Source: Diplonema papillatum
Lineage: Eukaryota > Euglenozoa > Diplonemea > Diplonemida > Diplonemidae
DNA length: 64,000 nucleotides
Direction of reading: 5' to 3'
Assembly (NCBI GenBank): GCA_030068145.1
Contig: JAPJBO010000522.1
Location: 62,001-126,000, forward strand
This document shows, in pieces, positions 54,945-64,000 of this stretch. Each line of letters starts with the position of its first letter. Positions within the stretch are counted from its first letter, which is position 1. The notes under the pieces were generated by a model, which was given only the letters and a program-made list of their open reading frames with translations, had not been told where the DNA came from and did no database searches. The position numbers and the translations under genes were made by a program.

Positions 54945-55448
54945 TAATCAAAGCGCTTCTTTTTGATTCAGAAAGGATTCATGTCCGCGCGAACCCCCTA
55001 CGGCACTGTAAAATGTAGGGACAGCCCTATTCCTATTGCATGTTCGCGTGTTTCACAATAACCCGGTCGGTTCCTCCATATGTACAGGCTTGCTTTTGCA
55101 CGCATGTGTATCCTTTTTCAGGGTGTGCTTATCCCTTCCATCCCTTTGCTTAGTTCGTGAGCCATGATTGTTTCGTCAAAGGCATGCATCCTGGCAGGTA
55201 TCCCCTTTTTTTTTGGGAGGACAAAGCGGGAAGGGGGGGGTTAATATTGCATCATCCTGCGTAAAGTCATCTGCACTACGATCAACAGAATTCGCTCTCT
55301 AAGTACAGAGTCAAGTCTCGTCTGTATACGCGATGCGGTTTACCGAAGCCATCGAGCGCCACGGCCAGGGATGGATACGTTTACTCGCTGATCGATGCTA
55401 CGGCAGTACAGCAAACCCACTATGCAGCCTGAGTTCAGCCCCGCGCAC

Positions 55449-55627
55449 CTAGCGCTCACAAGGCAACCCATGATCACTTCGGTGTGAGGGATCAGTCCTG
55501 ACCGAGCCTAATGCCTGCCGGGCGCCTGCTCCGTTGCGCATCTAGCGCTCACAAGGCAACCCGTGATCACTTCGGTGTGAGGGATCAGTCCTGACCGAGC
55601 CTAATGCCTGCCGGGCGCCTCCGTTGC
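55449..55627 (+). repeat. 93-bp direct repeat, two copies
   Basis: The block CTAGCGCTCACAAGGCAACC through GCCTGCCGGGCGCCT occurs twice with one base change and a short indel at the end. Each contains GATCACTTCGGTGTGAGGGATC, a possible small hairpin. Confidence 0.95.
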
Positions 55628-55898
55628 GGTGTTTTGAAAACTAGGTAACTTTGTGCTCAGCGGTCCTACGAATCATGTTCCACGTCCTGTGATTCGTACT
55701 TTCAAGCTTAATGCCATGAATCATGTTCTACCTCCTGTGATTCGTGTGACTTTTAACAATCTTGTCCTTTCGCCACCACTCCTTCCTACAGCAGGACAGG
55801 TCCTGCTCTGTGGGCAACCAATGTTTTCTCACTCAGGCTGGTAGAACTGGTCATCCTGTCCAGGCGTCCAGACTGGTGGGACTGGTGTGGTCAAGTGC

Positions 55899-56148
55899 TA
55901 TAAGGGAATTAAATTTGTTTTTGCTGCTGGCTATAAGGGAATTAAACGTGTTTTGCTGGCTGTGAGGGAATGCAATTGTTTTTGCTGGCTCGAAGGGAAT
56001 TAAATTTGTTTTTGCTGGCTGTTAGGGAGTTAAATTTGTTTTGCTGGCTCGAAGGGAATTAAATTTGTTTTGCTGGCTCGAAGGGAAATAAATTTGTTTT
56101 TGCTGGCTGTTAGGGATTTCAATTTGTTTTGCTGGCTCGAAAGGGAAA
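55899..56148 (+). repeat. 30-bp tandem array (right copy)
   Basis: About nine units of GGCTCGAAGGGAATTAAATT plus TGTTTTTGCT, with variants GGCTATAA, GGCTGTGA and GGCTGTTA. Inverse orientation of the array at 53250-53452. Confidence 0.9.
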
Positions 56149-58072
56149 TACCCCCAAAAAATAACCCACATGCGAACGCTTCTCTATCCCACTCTTTAAA
56201 ACATTGTGGTATCAAAAACGGTCAATCCGTTGAAGATCATCGCTGATATTTCCATTCTCACGGGGACAGGCAACAACATCACGTCTCTTCGGCACAACTC
56301 GACTACTTGACAACTCAGGCAGCGTGTTTTAACTGCAGCTACTAGACGATATCTATACTCGTCATTGCGAAGACAGCGCCCAGCCCGCCGGCGTAGCGTA
56401 TGCTCTGGTCCAACCCCGTCTGTCGAAGTGTGGTGGGTGCAACTGCCACAGTCAGTCGATCATTTCTTACTACGCCAAGCATCGATCGGGGGTGTCACTT
56501 CAACACCGCAACCATGCATTTGAAGAGACAGGTCATTCAAGACCCGTGTCTTTCGAACAACATTGTCTTTATGCCAAGCGCCTGTGTGTATCGTGGACTG
56601 ACACTGCCAACGCTCACGCACATCGTTGCGAAAAATTAAATGAAAAGAGGCCCGCAAGCCTCAAACAAGACTCCTCCGAGTCCGTCTGGCGCACAGTAAA
56701 AATAGCCTTGCACCCGGGCAAGCACGCAACGGTAGCACAGGGCCGCAGCCGTCCGCTCCGCTCTGTGTTAAGTAACCGTCTGTTCAGCCAAGCCCACGCG
56801 TTGATGCTTTGGTTTGGGAAATCAGTAGAGTTCCGCCGCGCACGTGAAGCTCGACTTCCATGTGTTGCAGGCTTTCCCCGGCACACTTGTGCTTGCAAAA
56901 AGAAGAACTTTAACTCTAAAAAGGGGAGGTGTAGCTGCTCATTTGCCAGATCCGCACCTGTCGGGAAAAGAAAAGAAAGCAAAACAACGAAAATCGCCGA
57001 CCACACAAAAAGAACTAATTATTTCGAGATCTACGGGTTTCCTGTGATCGAAGGAGAAAGAAAGAGAACCCACATATATTTCTCCTCTCCTACCTCTTTA
57101 CTTTGGCCTCATTAACTTTCAAATTTAACAACTCGTACTGCGCAGTCTCTCGGCAAACTTAAACACCCAAACCTGATGAACCACCGGTGCCCACCAGCTT
57201 TTTTGTGCTGTTCCAAGGACAGAACTGCTCGCTCCGGACTAGGACCTTCCCATCTTGGGTGTGATGAAAAGCTGGTGGTCATTCTCCAACATGGTTTGGG
57301 GAACCAAGCAGCACCGCTCCCGAGAAATGTGTGTCTCTCACTGTACTACCAGCTCCGCGTCGGGGCAAAAAAGATGTCAAGTACCGCCAATAATCGCGGG
57401 CGCGAAGGAAGCGTATCCATTTTTGGATACTTGTCTTATAGCCAGCAGCTTACATTTTGATTAGCTTATAGCCAGCTGAAGTTACATTCTCGTATTGGCT
57501 CATAGACGTCTCGAAGAATTGCTTTGGCTCAAGCCACTAAAATGTTTCAGCTGGCTATGAGCTTAGTATCCCAACTATTCTTCCATAGGTCGAAGTTTCT
57601 TCACACCCACTGGCCACTGTTCCACATTTTGTTGCGCGACAACAAGCAGAACGAGCAATGCGAAACTCGCATGATTTGGGACTACCCCTCGGGTTCGGCT
57701 CGACTGCTTTGAGACTACAGGTCCCGTTGCTGCAGGATTCGGTGCACCGTTGGGGATGTTTGCACTTTCGCCTTCGCAATAGTAAAGCAAAGGGTGTATG
57801 AATTCGCAAGAGACTGCCGTGTCTGAGGCTTCCGGAACTGACGGAACACAAGAAACAAAAGGAAGAGAAGTCTCCGCAAGGAACGGTTCGTTCTCTAGTT
57901 TGGGGCTTTGGGTCAAGGTGTGCAGCGCAAGGTCGGGCGGCACAAAGAAGTGTCACAAAGAAGCCCAACTGGCTTGTCACTATCACGAGTCGAGACAACT
58001 ACTGCGTGTCGTTTACTTTACAACACTATTCAGTCCCTTCCCACCCTAAAAGGAAGGGTGGGGGGAGGGCGG

Positions 58073-58093
58073 ATGTATGGCCGACGAAGCTGA
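58073..58093 (+). other. Short upstream frame overlapping the kinase start
   Basis: ATG at 58073 opens a six-codon frame (MYGRRS, stop 58091-58093) that overlaps the presumed kinase ATG at 58077 in another frame. It could lower or tune initiation. Whether the transcript includes both is unknown. Confidence 0.4.
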
Positions 58094-61000
58094 AACGGGC
58101 AGTGCTTGCGATGTTCGGAGTACAGTCGCTGATGAGGGCGGGGCCAGCGAACCGCGCTCGTTGATCTGCATGGAAGATGTTGATGAGGGCGGCACAACCG
58201 CAACAGCCACCCCCGGTGGCCGGTCATCCGGCGCACAAAAGAAGTCGCCACCGCTGAGTAGTCTCGACAAGAAAAAGAGTCGGTTCGACAGCAAGGAGCA
58301 TTGCCAACTCTCTGCCACAGGAACAGAACCCGACACGCAGGCCCAAACAGTCAGGGCTCAGCTACCGGCTTCTGTCGGCCAGCCTTCGTTGGGAAATGCA
58401 GCAGCAGGCGACGCTTCTATGACAAAGGGAAAAGAAAGCCAACAACGAGAACCGCAGGATTCGACCCAACCTCCTGGAGCTTCCGATGCAAATGTCGGGG
58501 GCCGAAGGGAAGGTTCTGCAGAAGTAGCTGCATCCCAATCGCATGTCTCTCAGTCGCCCGTACACGGAGGTTTCCCGGACACAGCGTCTGACAACGGCGA
58601 CAAAGACAGCCAGGCTGTGCCAGCCGCGGACGAAAATGCAGAAGAACCGAAAGAAGCCGCCAGCAGAAGCACAAGCGGGCCACCCACGAACAGCTCCTCC
58701 TTAACACTGCGACCCGACCCCGTACAAGGCAGGCGGCCAGCGCACCTAACCCCGCCGCCGCAGTCCGTAATCTTGGGCACGTCGACCCCTATTCCTGGCC
58801 GCCTCACGCCAGCCTTTCGCATGCAGCAGGACTTCTACTTTCCGGACCTCGACACACAGTTTATCAGGCGGCTCCGGGACAGCTACAACGTGCTCGAAAA
58901 AATTGGAGAGGGCTCGTATGGGTCCGTTTTTGTGGGCAAGTGTTTGAAGACACAGAATAAATGCGCACTGAAAGTTATGAAGCTCGACCAGCATCAGGAA
59001 GGGGTATGTAGTTTTTTTCCCTACTGGGGGTTTACCAGCATCCCTGGGTTTACGAGTTTGCGGGGGATGACCGAGTGAACCGATGCTTCTCGTCCCACCT
59101 TTTAAAACACGGCAGTGTCACGCATGCACTTGACAGACGCCAGCGTCCGCCATTGTGCAAGTGTGTTACAGTCGTTGGGTGTTATTGACAAGGGGTTTCA
59201 TCGGACACTCAGATGGGGCCTCCGTGTCGGTGTTGTAGTATCGCTTTTGGACTCCTTCTTCGACTTCGCGCGGTCCCCACGCCCCGCCCTGCCCTTGGTG
59301 TTCGGCTTGCGGCTAATTCTCCTGCCTGGTCTCGTGCATCCATCGGACCTACTTGTGCTTCAATCCTGACGTGTAGTGCATCCGGGGCGAAACCTGCGTT
59401 GAGTGTCGCACGGTTCGCCCCTTCTCGCGTGGCGGCTTCGTAGGCAAATACACCCACAGCGAATACAGCTACCCAAGGGCTAAAAGAAAACCACATTTCA
59501 GTCAATATCTTCGGAATGGCAACATAAAAGTAGGAAATGTGTCGTGCACACGTTCTGATAAAGTGCGAACCAATGGCTTGGCAATATTTCCCGTTCAATA
59601 TTTCTTCTGCAAAACAAATTATGCGACGACCTACCACAGTTTCCGCTGACGTCGGTGCGAGAAATCAACATCGCCACGATGTTTGCTGGTGTTCGAAACA
59701 TAGCGCACATGCGCGAGATCCTCATGTCCGAAGGTATGTGCCCGCCTTCCTGAGCGACCATCCTTGCGCTTCAAGCACAAGGCGTTGACCGAGCTATGCC
59801 TAAACACGCACAGAAAAAAACGCGGTTCTTGTATTCGACTACGTGGACTACGACCTGGCAGGCATCCTCCTTTCGAACTTTCAACTTCCTTTACGTATGA
59901 CATCGGTTTCTTATCACAAGCTGTGCTCATGTTGTGGCCTTAGGCGATCTTCCTTCTCTGTCACATTCTGGGTGACGAGGTTGTATCAATCAGGAGTTCT
60001 CCTTCCTGTGCTACGCTTTTTTTTTGTACAAGCACCTGCCATGTAGAAAATACTTGAGGCTGCCAGTTGCGAAATCTCAAAAGAAGTAGAATGGCCGCCG
60101 GGCAACGTCCTACGACCAGAGATCGTGCTAACGGGTAGAAATAGCTACTTCGCATGTAGCTATTTCTACCCGTTATAGAACAAAGAATTGCAAGAGTGGT
60201 CTGGAAATTCCGCGAACCCACAGGGCACATCAAATCGCTCTTCTTTCAAATTCTGAACGGCTTGGCGATCCTGCACCGGGGACGCATTGTACACCGCGAT
60301 ATCAAAGGTATGCTTGCCACGCAAACCCGCACTGTAGGGGAGCAAGTTCCCTTGCATTTTGTGTCGCTGGAGTCGATTGTCCGGCGAGCAAGGCTGGGAG
60401 CTATTTTTCCTTCTCGTTGTAGAGGTGAAGACAGGAAACAAGTACTCCTCTCGCACCACGAAGTCGAAACTTCACGGCAAAGAAGCAAGCTCGGGACTCC
60501 TCAAAAAAATGAAACGTAGTATAAACGTTCGCGTTTCCCTTCGTTGTGGGTCCCCAAATTGTCATGACTTCACATTTTCCTCTGATATTCAGCATCGAAC
60601 GTTCTTGTCGATAAGGATGGAATTGCGAAGCTTTGTGATTTTGGGCTGTCGCGGCAAATATCGGATGGTGACCGGCGGACCAGGAACGTGGTGACGATGT
60701 GGTACCGGCCGCCGGAGCTGCTTCTGGGAGATGTCTACGACAGCAAGATCGACGTGTGGAGTGCGGGCTGCCTGCTTGCGGAAATGTTTCGGAACGAGCC
60801 GCTGTTTCGCGGAAGAGATCAGGAAACGCAGCTGCAGTACATAACCGAGCTGTGCGGGACGCCGAACGAGTCAAATTGGCCGAATGTCGGCAAACTGGAG
60901 CGCTATGTCACCATCCGCGATGACAAGCCGCGGAAACTGGTGCCTGTATTGAAGCAGCTATGCTCTGCGAAGCGGCGGAACATGGACAAGCCTGATCGCG

Positions 61001-62656
61001 AAATCCCAGACACTGCACTCGACTTGTTGGACTGGATGCTCACTTTGGACCCGTCGAAGCGCCCGTCCGTCAAGGAAGCGATGGACCACCGGTTTTTCTA
61101 CTACCAGAACGATGTCTTCACAGACAGCCCAAAGCCTGTCCCTTTGCTAATTCCCGGTTGGGCGGAATGTCACGAGTGGCAAGTCAAGCGAGCACGTCAT
61201 GCACGAGATCACCACAAAGGTCACGGCAAAGGCCCCCGCGGAGGCCCACAGGCCGCTGGTGAATCTGCTCACAAAGGGCAAAAAGGTATGCCGTCCAGCG
61301 CTAAAGGAACCCGCTCCGGCAAGGGCGGCTCCGACGCTGCACAGAAAGGGAGCAAAGGCGGGAAGCCTCCAGCCAACACCAGCGGGAAGCCCAGCGGAAA
61401 GCCCAGCGGCAGGTTCGACCCAGGCGGCGGCAAAGCTGGGCTTGGCTCCGGGAAGCAGTCGGGTGCTCTCAACATGGGCAAGCCCAACGCGCCCTCCGAC
61501 AATCGAGGTGAGAAAGGAAACAGGGGCCGCACACAGGTCTGCTTATTTCAATTTCCATCCTGAAAAGATGCCGCGACTTGTGTGCCGCGACTTTGAAGTA
61601 TTTGCTTTTTGCTGGCAGAGCTCGCAGTTCAATACGGCCTGAACACTCTCATTCAAATCGGTTACCAGCACGACCCTGGCCCCCAGATGTCTAAGTAGTT
61701 ACCGCACCACTGCTTGGCCAGTGGTTGACCATTGCAAAGTGAGTCTCTTTGTTACGGACTCGGCCGTCAACGAAACTGTCTGGCTCGATTCCAGCAAGAC
61801 CTACCGGAAAACCAGGGAGTTGTCACCCTTACAGTCCTGCGTGTCCAAGTCCCGTTCCTTCTGCAGAGTACTTTATACACGCAGGCGACAAAGGCTGATC
61901 GTCCCGCGGAGGGCGGAAAAGGTGCACCTGGGTATGCTGCCTTTTTCTTCTTCTCGTATTGGGTCAGATCCCGGCAATATAGTCTGGCCGGTTTTGAATA
62001 AGTCCGAAATAAAATATTCCTAGAAAGAGAGGTCAAACATGTCTTAGCAGACCCGTGGCCTCTCCCGACCCACCTGCATGTTTTCGTGGCCATCGCTCGA
62101 ACATATATTTGGTAGCGAAAAGTATGTGCGAGATCAGCAAGCCGTTTGTTTAATCGTGATTCGAACGGCGTAAAAGTTGGCGATTGCGTAGCTCTCCACT
62201 GTCGACGATCCGGATTCCTGTGGACCCGCTTGAGCCGTCAGGGATTGGAAGTCGAATACCCAACTCGGGAACTTCATCCTCTGCCAGGTGCGCCAATATC
62301 CAGAAGGTTAGGCATCAAGCACAGTGGCAGAAAAATGCAAAAGACGCTTAAACGCTTGAAGAGGGGTAAACGTCTCTGAAACCGATCATTGAAAGTAGTT
62401 GAGACGGGTCCAATACTCGATCATTGCTTTTCCATTGCTAACTCAACACAGACGCGGGCAGAAGCGACCTAGAACGCAGAGCTCAAGCGGACCCCCGCCA
62501 AAGATGAAAAAGACCGGCCCAGGTGGAGGAAAGCCTTCGAACACCGGCTCGTCAGCCATTATTATGAATGAAGTTCTCACCAGCAAAGAGCTTGCCGCAG
62601 TGCAACAACAAATTGCTCGCAGCAGCTCTGCCAGCAGCGCGAATAACAAGAAGTAG
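58077..62656 (+). CDS. CDK9/CDK12-like protein kinase (seven exons)
   Basis: Exons are 58077-59003, 59640-59733, 59814-59894, 60224-60307, 60593-61536, 61885-61931 and 62452-62656. All junctions are GT-AG with matching phases, and the total of 2382 nt gives 793 aa plus stop. The kinase domain (about 270-566) shows the glycine loop GEGSYGSV, Lys in CALKVMK, the cyclin-binding helix FPLTSVREIN (PSTAIRE/PITSLRE position), VFDYVDYDL, HRDIKASN, DFG, and VVTMWYRPPELLLG with the T-loop Thr. RPPE and the helix type favour transcriptional CDKs (CDK9, CDK12/13) over cell-cycle CDKs. The N-terminal 270 residues are disordered and Ser/Glu/Pro-rich. Residues 567-793 are Lys/Gly/Ser-rich. The model rests on sequence alone; the last two introns are the least certain. 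The cyclin partner and substrate are unknown. Confidence 0.85.
59004..59639 (+). other. Kinase intron 1
   Basis: The donor is GGG|GTATGT (59004) and the acceptor CCTACCACAG (59639). Removal joins ..DQHQEG to FPLTSVREIN exactly as in other CDKs. Confidence 0.85.
60129..60175. repeat. Perfect 20-bp hairpin in kinase intron 3
   Basis: 60129-60148 (ends GTAGAAATAGCTAC) is exactly complementary to 60156-60175, with loop TTCGCAT. It sits 48 bases before the acceptor of exon 4 (60224). Confidence 0.95.
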
Positions 62657-64000
62657 TGCCCTCTCTCCGTGTTGTACCTTTGCGCCCGAGGAAAGGTAAT
62701 GCGTCACGCCGATGAATTAGACGTCCCTCGGGCTGTCGCAGTGGCATCTGAATATATTTCAGTTCAGATGATCGACCGACAGACTGCTTCAAAGCATGCA
62801 CGGCAAGATTCAAAGCAGCAGCCAGGACGCTGACCTAACAAATGTAAATTGAGGAAGTGCCGGGTTCAAAGCCGGACGGCTTGCGGAGCGTGTGCCGGAT
62901 ACCCGGCTATTGGCAGCTTGCTAAAACATCAAGGGCCGGTCGGCTGGCCTGCCAAGAGAGATTTCTGAGGTTGGAGCTCTTGCTTTGGGCGTCGATTTCC
63001 AGTCACTTCTAGCCCTCGGCGCCTGTCTCTTGCTCAATCTGCGACACCGCTTGTAGATATCTTCGACATTTCCTTCCCTGAAACGAATACGCGACTGCAA
63101 GTTGGGGATGCATCCGAGTATCAATTGCGGAGTGACCCGATCTCTCTTGCCCGATCTGCTGTACAACACACATCAAGCTGATGCCAAGGACATCCGATAG
63201 GTAGCAAAAATAAAGTCGTGCCATAGACAACAGGGCAACTTGGTCAGTCTATTTTACAACAGCCGTCAAATGAAAGGGCACTGAAGGATAAGAAGTTGCT
63301 CGTTTTGCTATCAAGAACTATAAACTTAATTTAACTCTAAAAACACGGATTGGAAACGATCGTTTACGAGAATTCGTCATTTTGGCCTGAAAAAAAACGA
63401 CCGTGAAAAAAAAAAACGATCGTTTTTTTTCCATAGGGGTTTGCTTAGGTACCCAGGAAAGCCTGCTACACGGGAGCGGTTGGCGGTACTGCAGAGCCAC
63501 GGGTCTCCGGGTCAAGTGGCTACCAATTTCCCAAAGTAATGGCACTAATGCATCACGGCGTGGCGCACCTTGGGGGGGGCTTGACGCTTGCGCTGAGCAC
63601 AAGCTCGTCGAGACGGTCAGCCGCAGGGCAGAGCGGACGGTTGTAGCACTGTGCTGCTTTCGACTCAAGCTTTGCAAGCTGTGGTTGACCGCCACGTTCC
63701 TGGACTCGGAGCGGCTTTTTTCTCAACAAAATAGCAAGTTTCCAATTACTTCCAACTTTCTCCTTTACCTTGCATCAAATAGGTGTCACGGCAAGTTTTG
63801 GCAGCCGCTGCTTAACAGTGTAGTGCATGTTAATCCATGTGGTTCATGTACTTAAAAGAACTCAATGCTTAACAAAATTTGACGTGGGCGGCTTTAGATC
63901 TACATCTGAATGACACCTCAACCACAATATGTTGTCGACAACAAACAAGTAAAAGAATAAAACAAAACTACGCATTTCTTTCCCGTTTTCACATTTCTTC
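62657..64000. other. Intergenic, dispersed repeats
   Basis: No supported gene. About 63605-63675 is related to 6505-6570, and 63781-63990 is a copy of the TIR-flanked repeat at 8751-8945. An A/T-rich palindromic stretch with ACGATCGT motifs lies near 63350-63430. Confidence 0.6.
63781..63990 (+). repeat. Dispersed repeat with terminal inverted repeats (second copy)
   Basis: AGGTGTCA (63781-63788) and TGACACCT (63911-63918) frame 138 bp that match 8751-8880 closely, apart from an inserted ACAGTGT-like stretch. Similarity continues past the right end through TTGTCGACAACA and AAGAATAAAACAAAAC. Confidence 0.85.

Larger units (their letters stand above)
52220..58072. other. Intergenic repeat field
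   Basis: No supported gene over almost 6 kb. It holds inverted arrays (53250-56148), a field of AAATCTCAGATTGTGC motifs (53640-54310), a TTTGGCC-rich stretch (54590-54740), a 34-bp direct repeat (54877-54944), a 93-bp direct repeat (55449-55627), and several GGCTATAAGC-type motifs near 57435-57565. Long frames such as 56492-57115 lack coding-like codon use. Confidence 0.6.

Noticed and set aside
56492..57115. Plus-strand frame of 207 codons
   Set aside because: Mixed codon use like the surrounding intergenic DNA, no recognisable domain and repeat motifs inside.
57515..57540. TTTGGCTCAAG, resembling the 3' end of the dinoflagellate spliced leader
   Set aside because: Only 11 bases match, the preceding bases do not, and the region is part of a local GGCTATAAGC-type repeat. 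Introns here are canonical. Too weak to call a relic leader.

Overview
The window looks like nuclear DNA of a flagellated single-celled eukaryote. Its long GC-rich reading frames are interrupted by GT-AG introns and separated by long, repeat-rich, lower-GC intergenic stretches, and it encodes an axonemal-type dynein heavy chain. The protein style and the reverse-transcriptase type suggest an alveolate (chromerid, perkinsid or dinoflagellate relative), but nothing here fixes the species. Introns are canonical, which argues weakly against a core dinoflagellate. The standard genetic code fits every gene.

Layout: 1-13 kb is intergenic and holds tandem arrays, several dispersed repeat families, a divergent fragment resembling the 5' end of small-subunit rRNA (about 4.41-4.57 kb), a (CA)n tract of about 360 bp and one possible orphan exon (8.3-8.6 kb). 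At 13.28-15.93 kb is a KY/hillarin-type transglutaminase-like protein whose catalytic residues look lost, followed by a 17-bp minisatellite and a decayed copy of the gene's 3' end. At 17.5-18.1 kb are a tRNA-like Pol III promoter module and GC-rich repeats. At 18.80-36.00 kb is one very large dynein heavy chain in three phase-0 exons, with degenerate AAA1 catalytic motifs. At 37.17-39.04 kb is an unrecognised low-complexity/coiled-coil protein. At 39.60-41.09 kb is an FCP/SCP-type (DxDxT) phosphatase.

At 44.91-52.15 kb on the minus strand lies an apparently intact non-LTR retrotransposon embedded in a (TG)n microsatellite. Its ORF1 and a protein carrying OTU protease, AP-like endonuclease, reverse transcriptase, RNase H and Cys/His repeats are in the same frame, separated by one UAG. 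The downstream frame has no Met codon for about 350 codons, and a perfect 11-bp GC-rich stem begins 7 nt after the UAG. This points to programmed stop-codon readthrough and is the most striking system in the window.

At 52.2-58.0 kb is a repeat field with inverted arrays. At 58.08-62.66 kb is a CDK9/12-like kinase for which a seven-exon model splices in frame to 793 aa. The remainder is intergenic and ends in another copy of a dispersed repeat seen near 8.8 kb. The genes do not form an operon. The KY-like and dynein genes share a strand. The phosphatase and the kinase belong to families that can act on the RNA polymerase II C-terminal domain, but their proximity may be chance.
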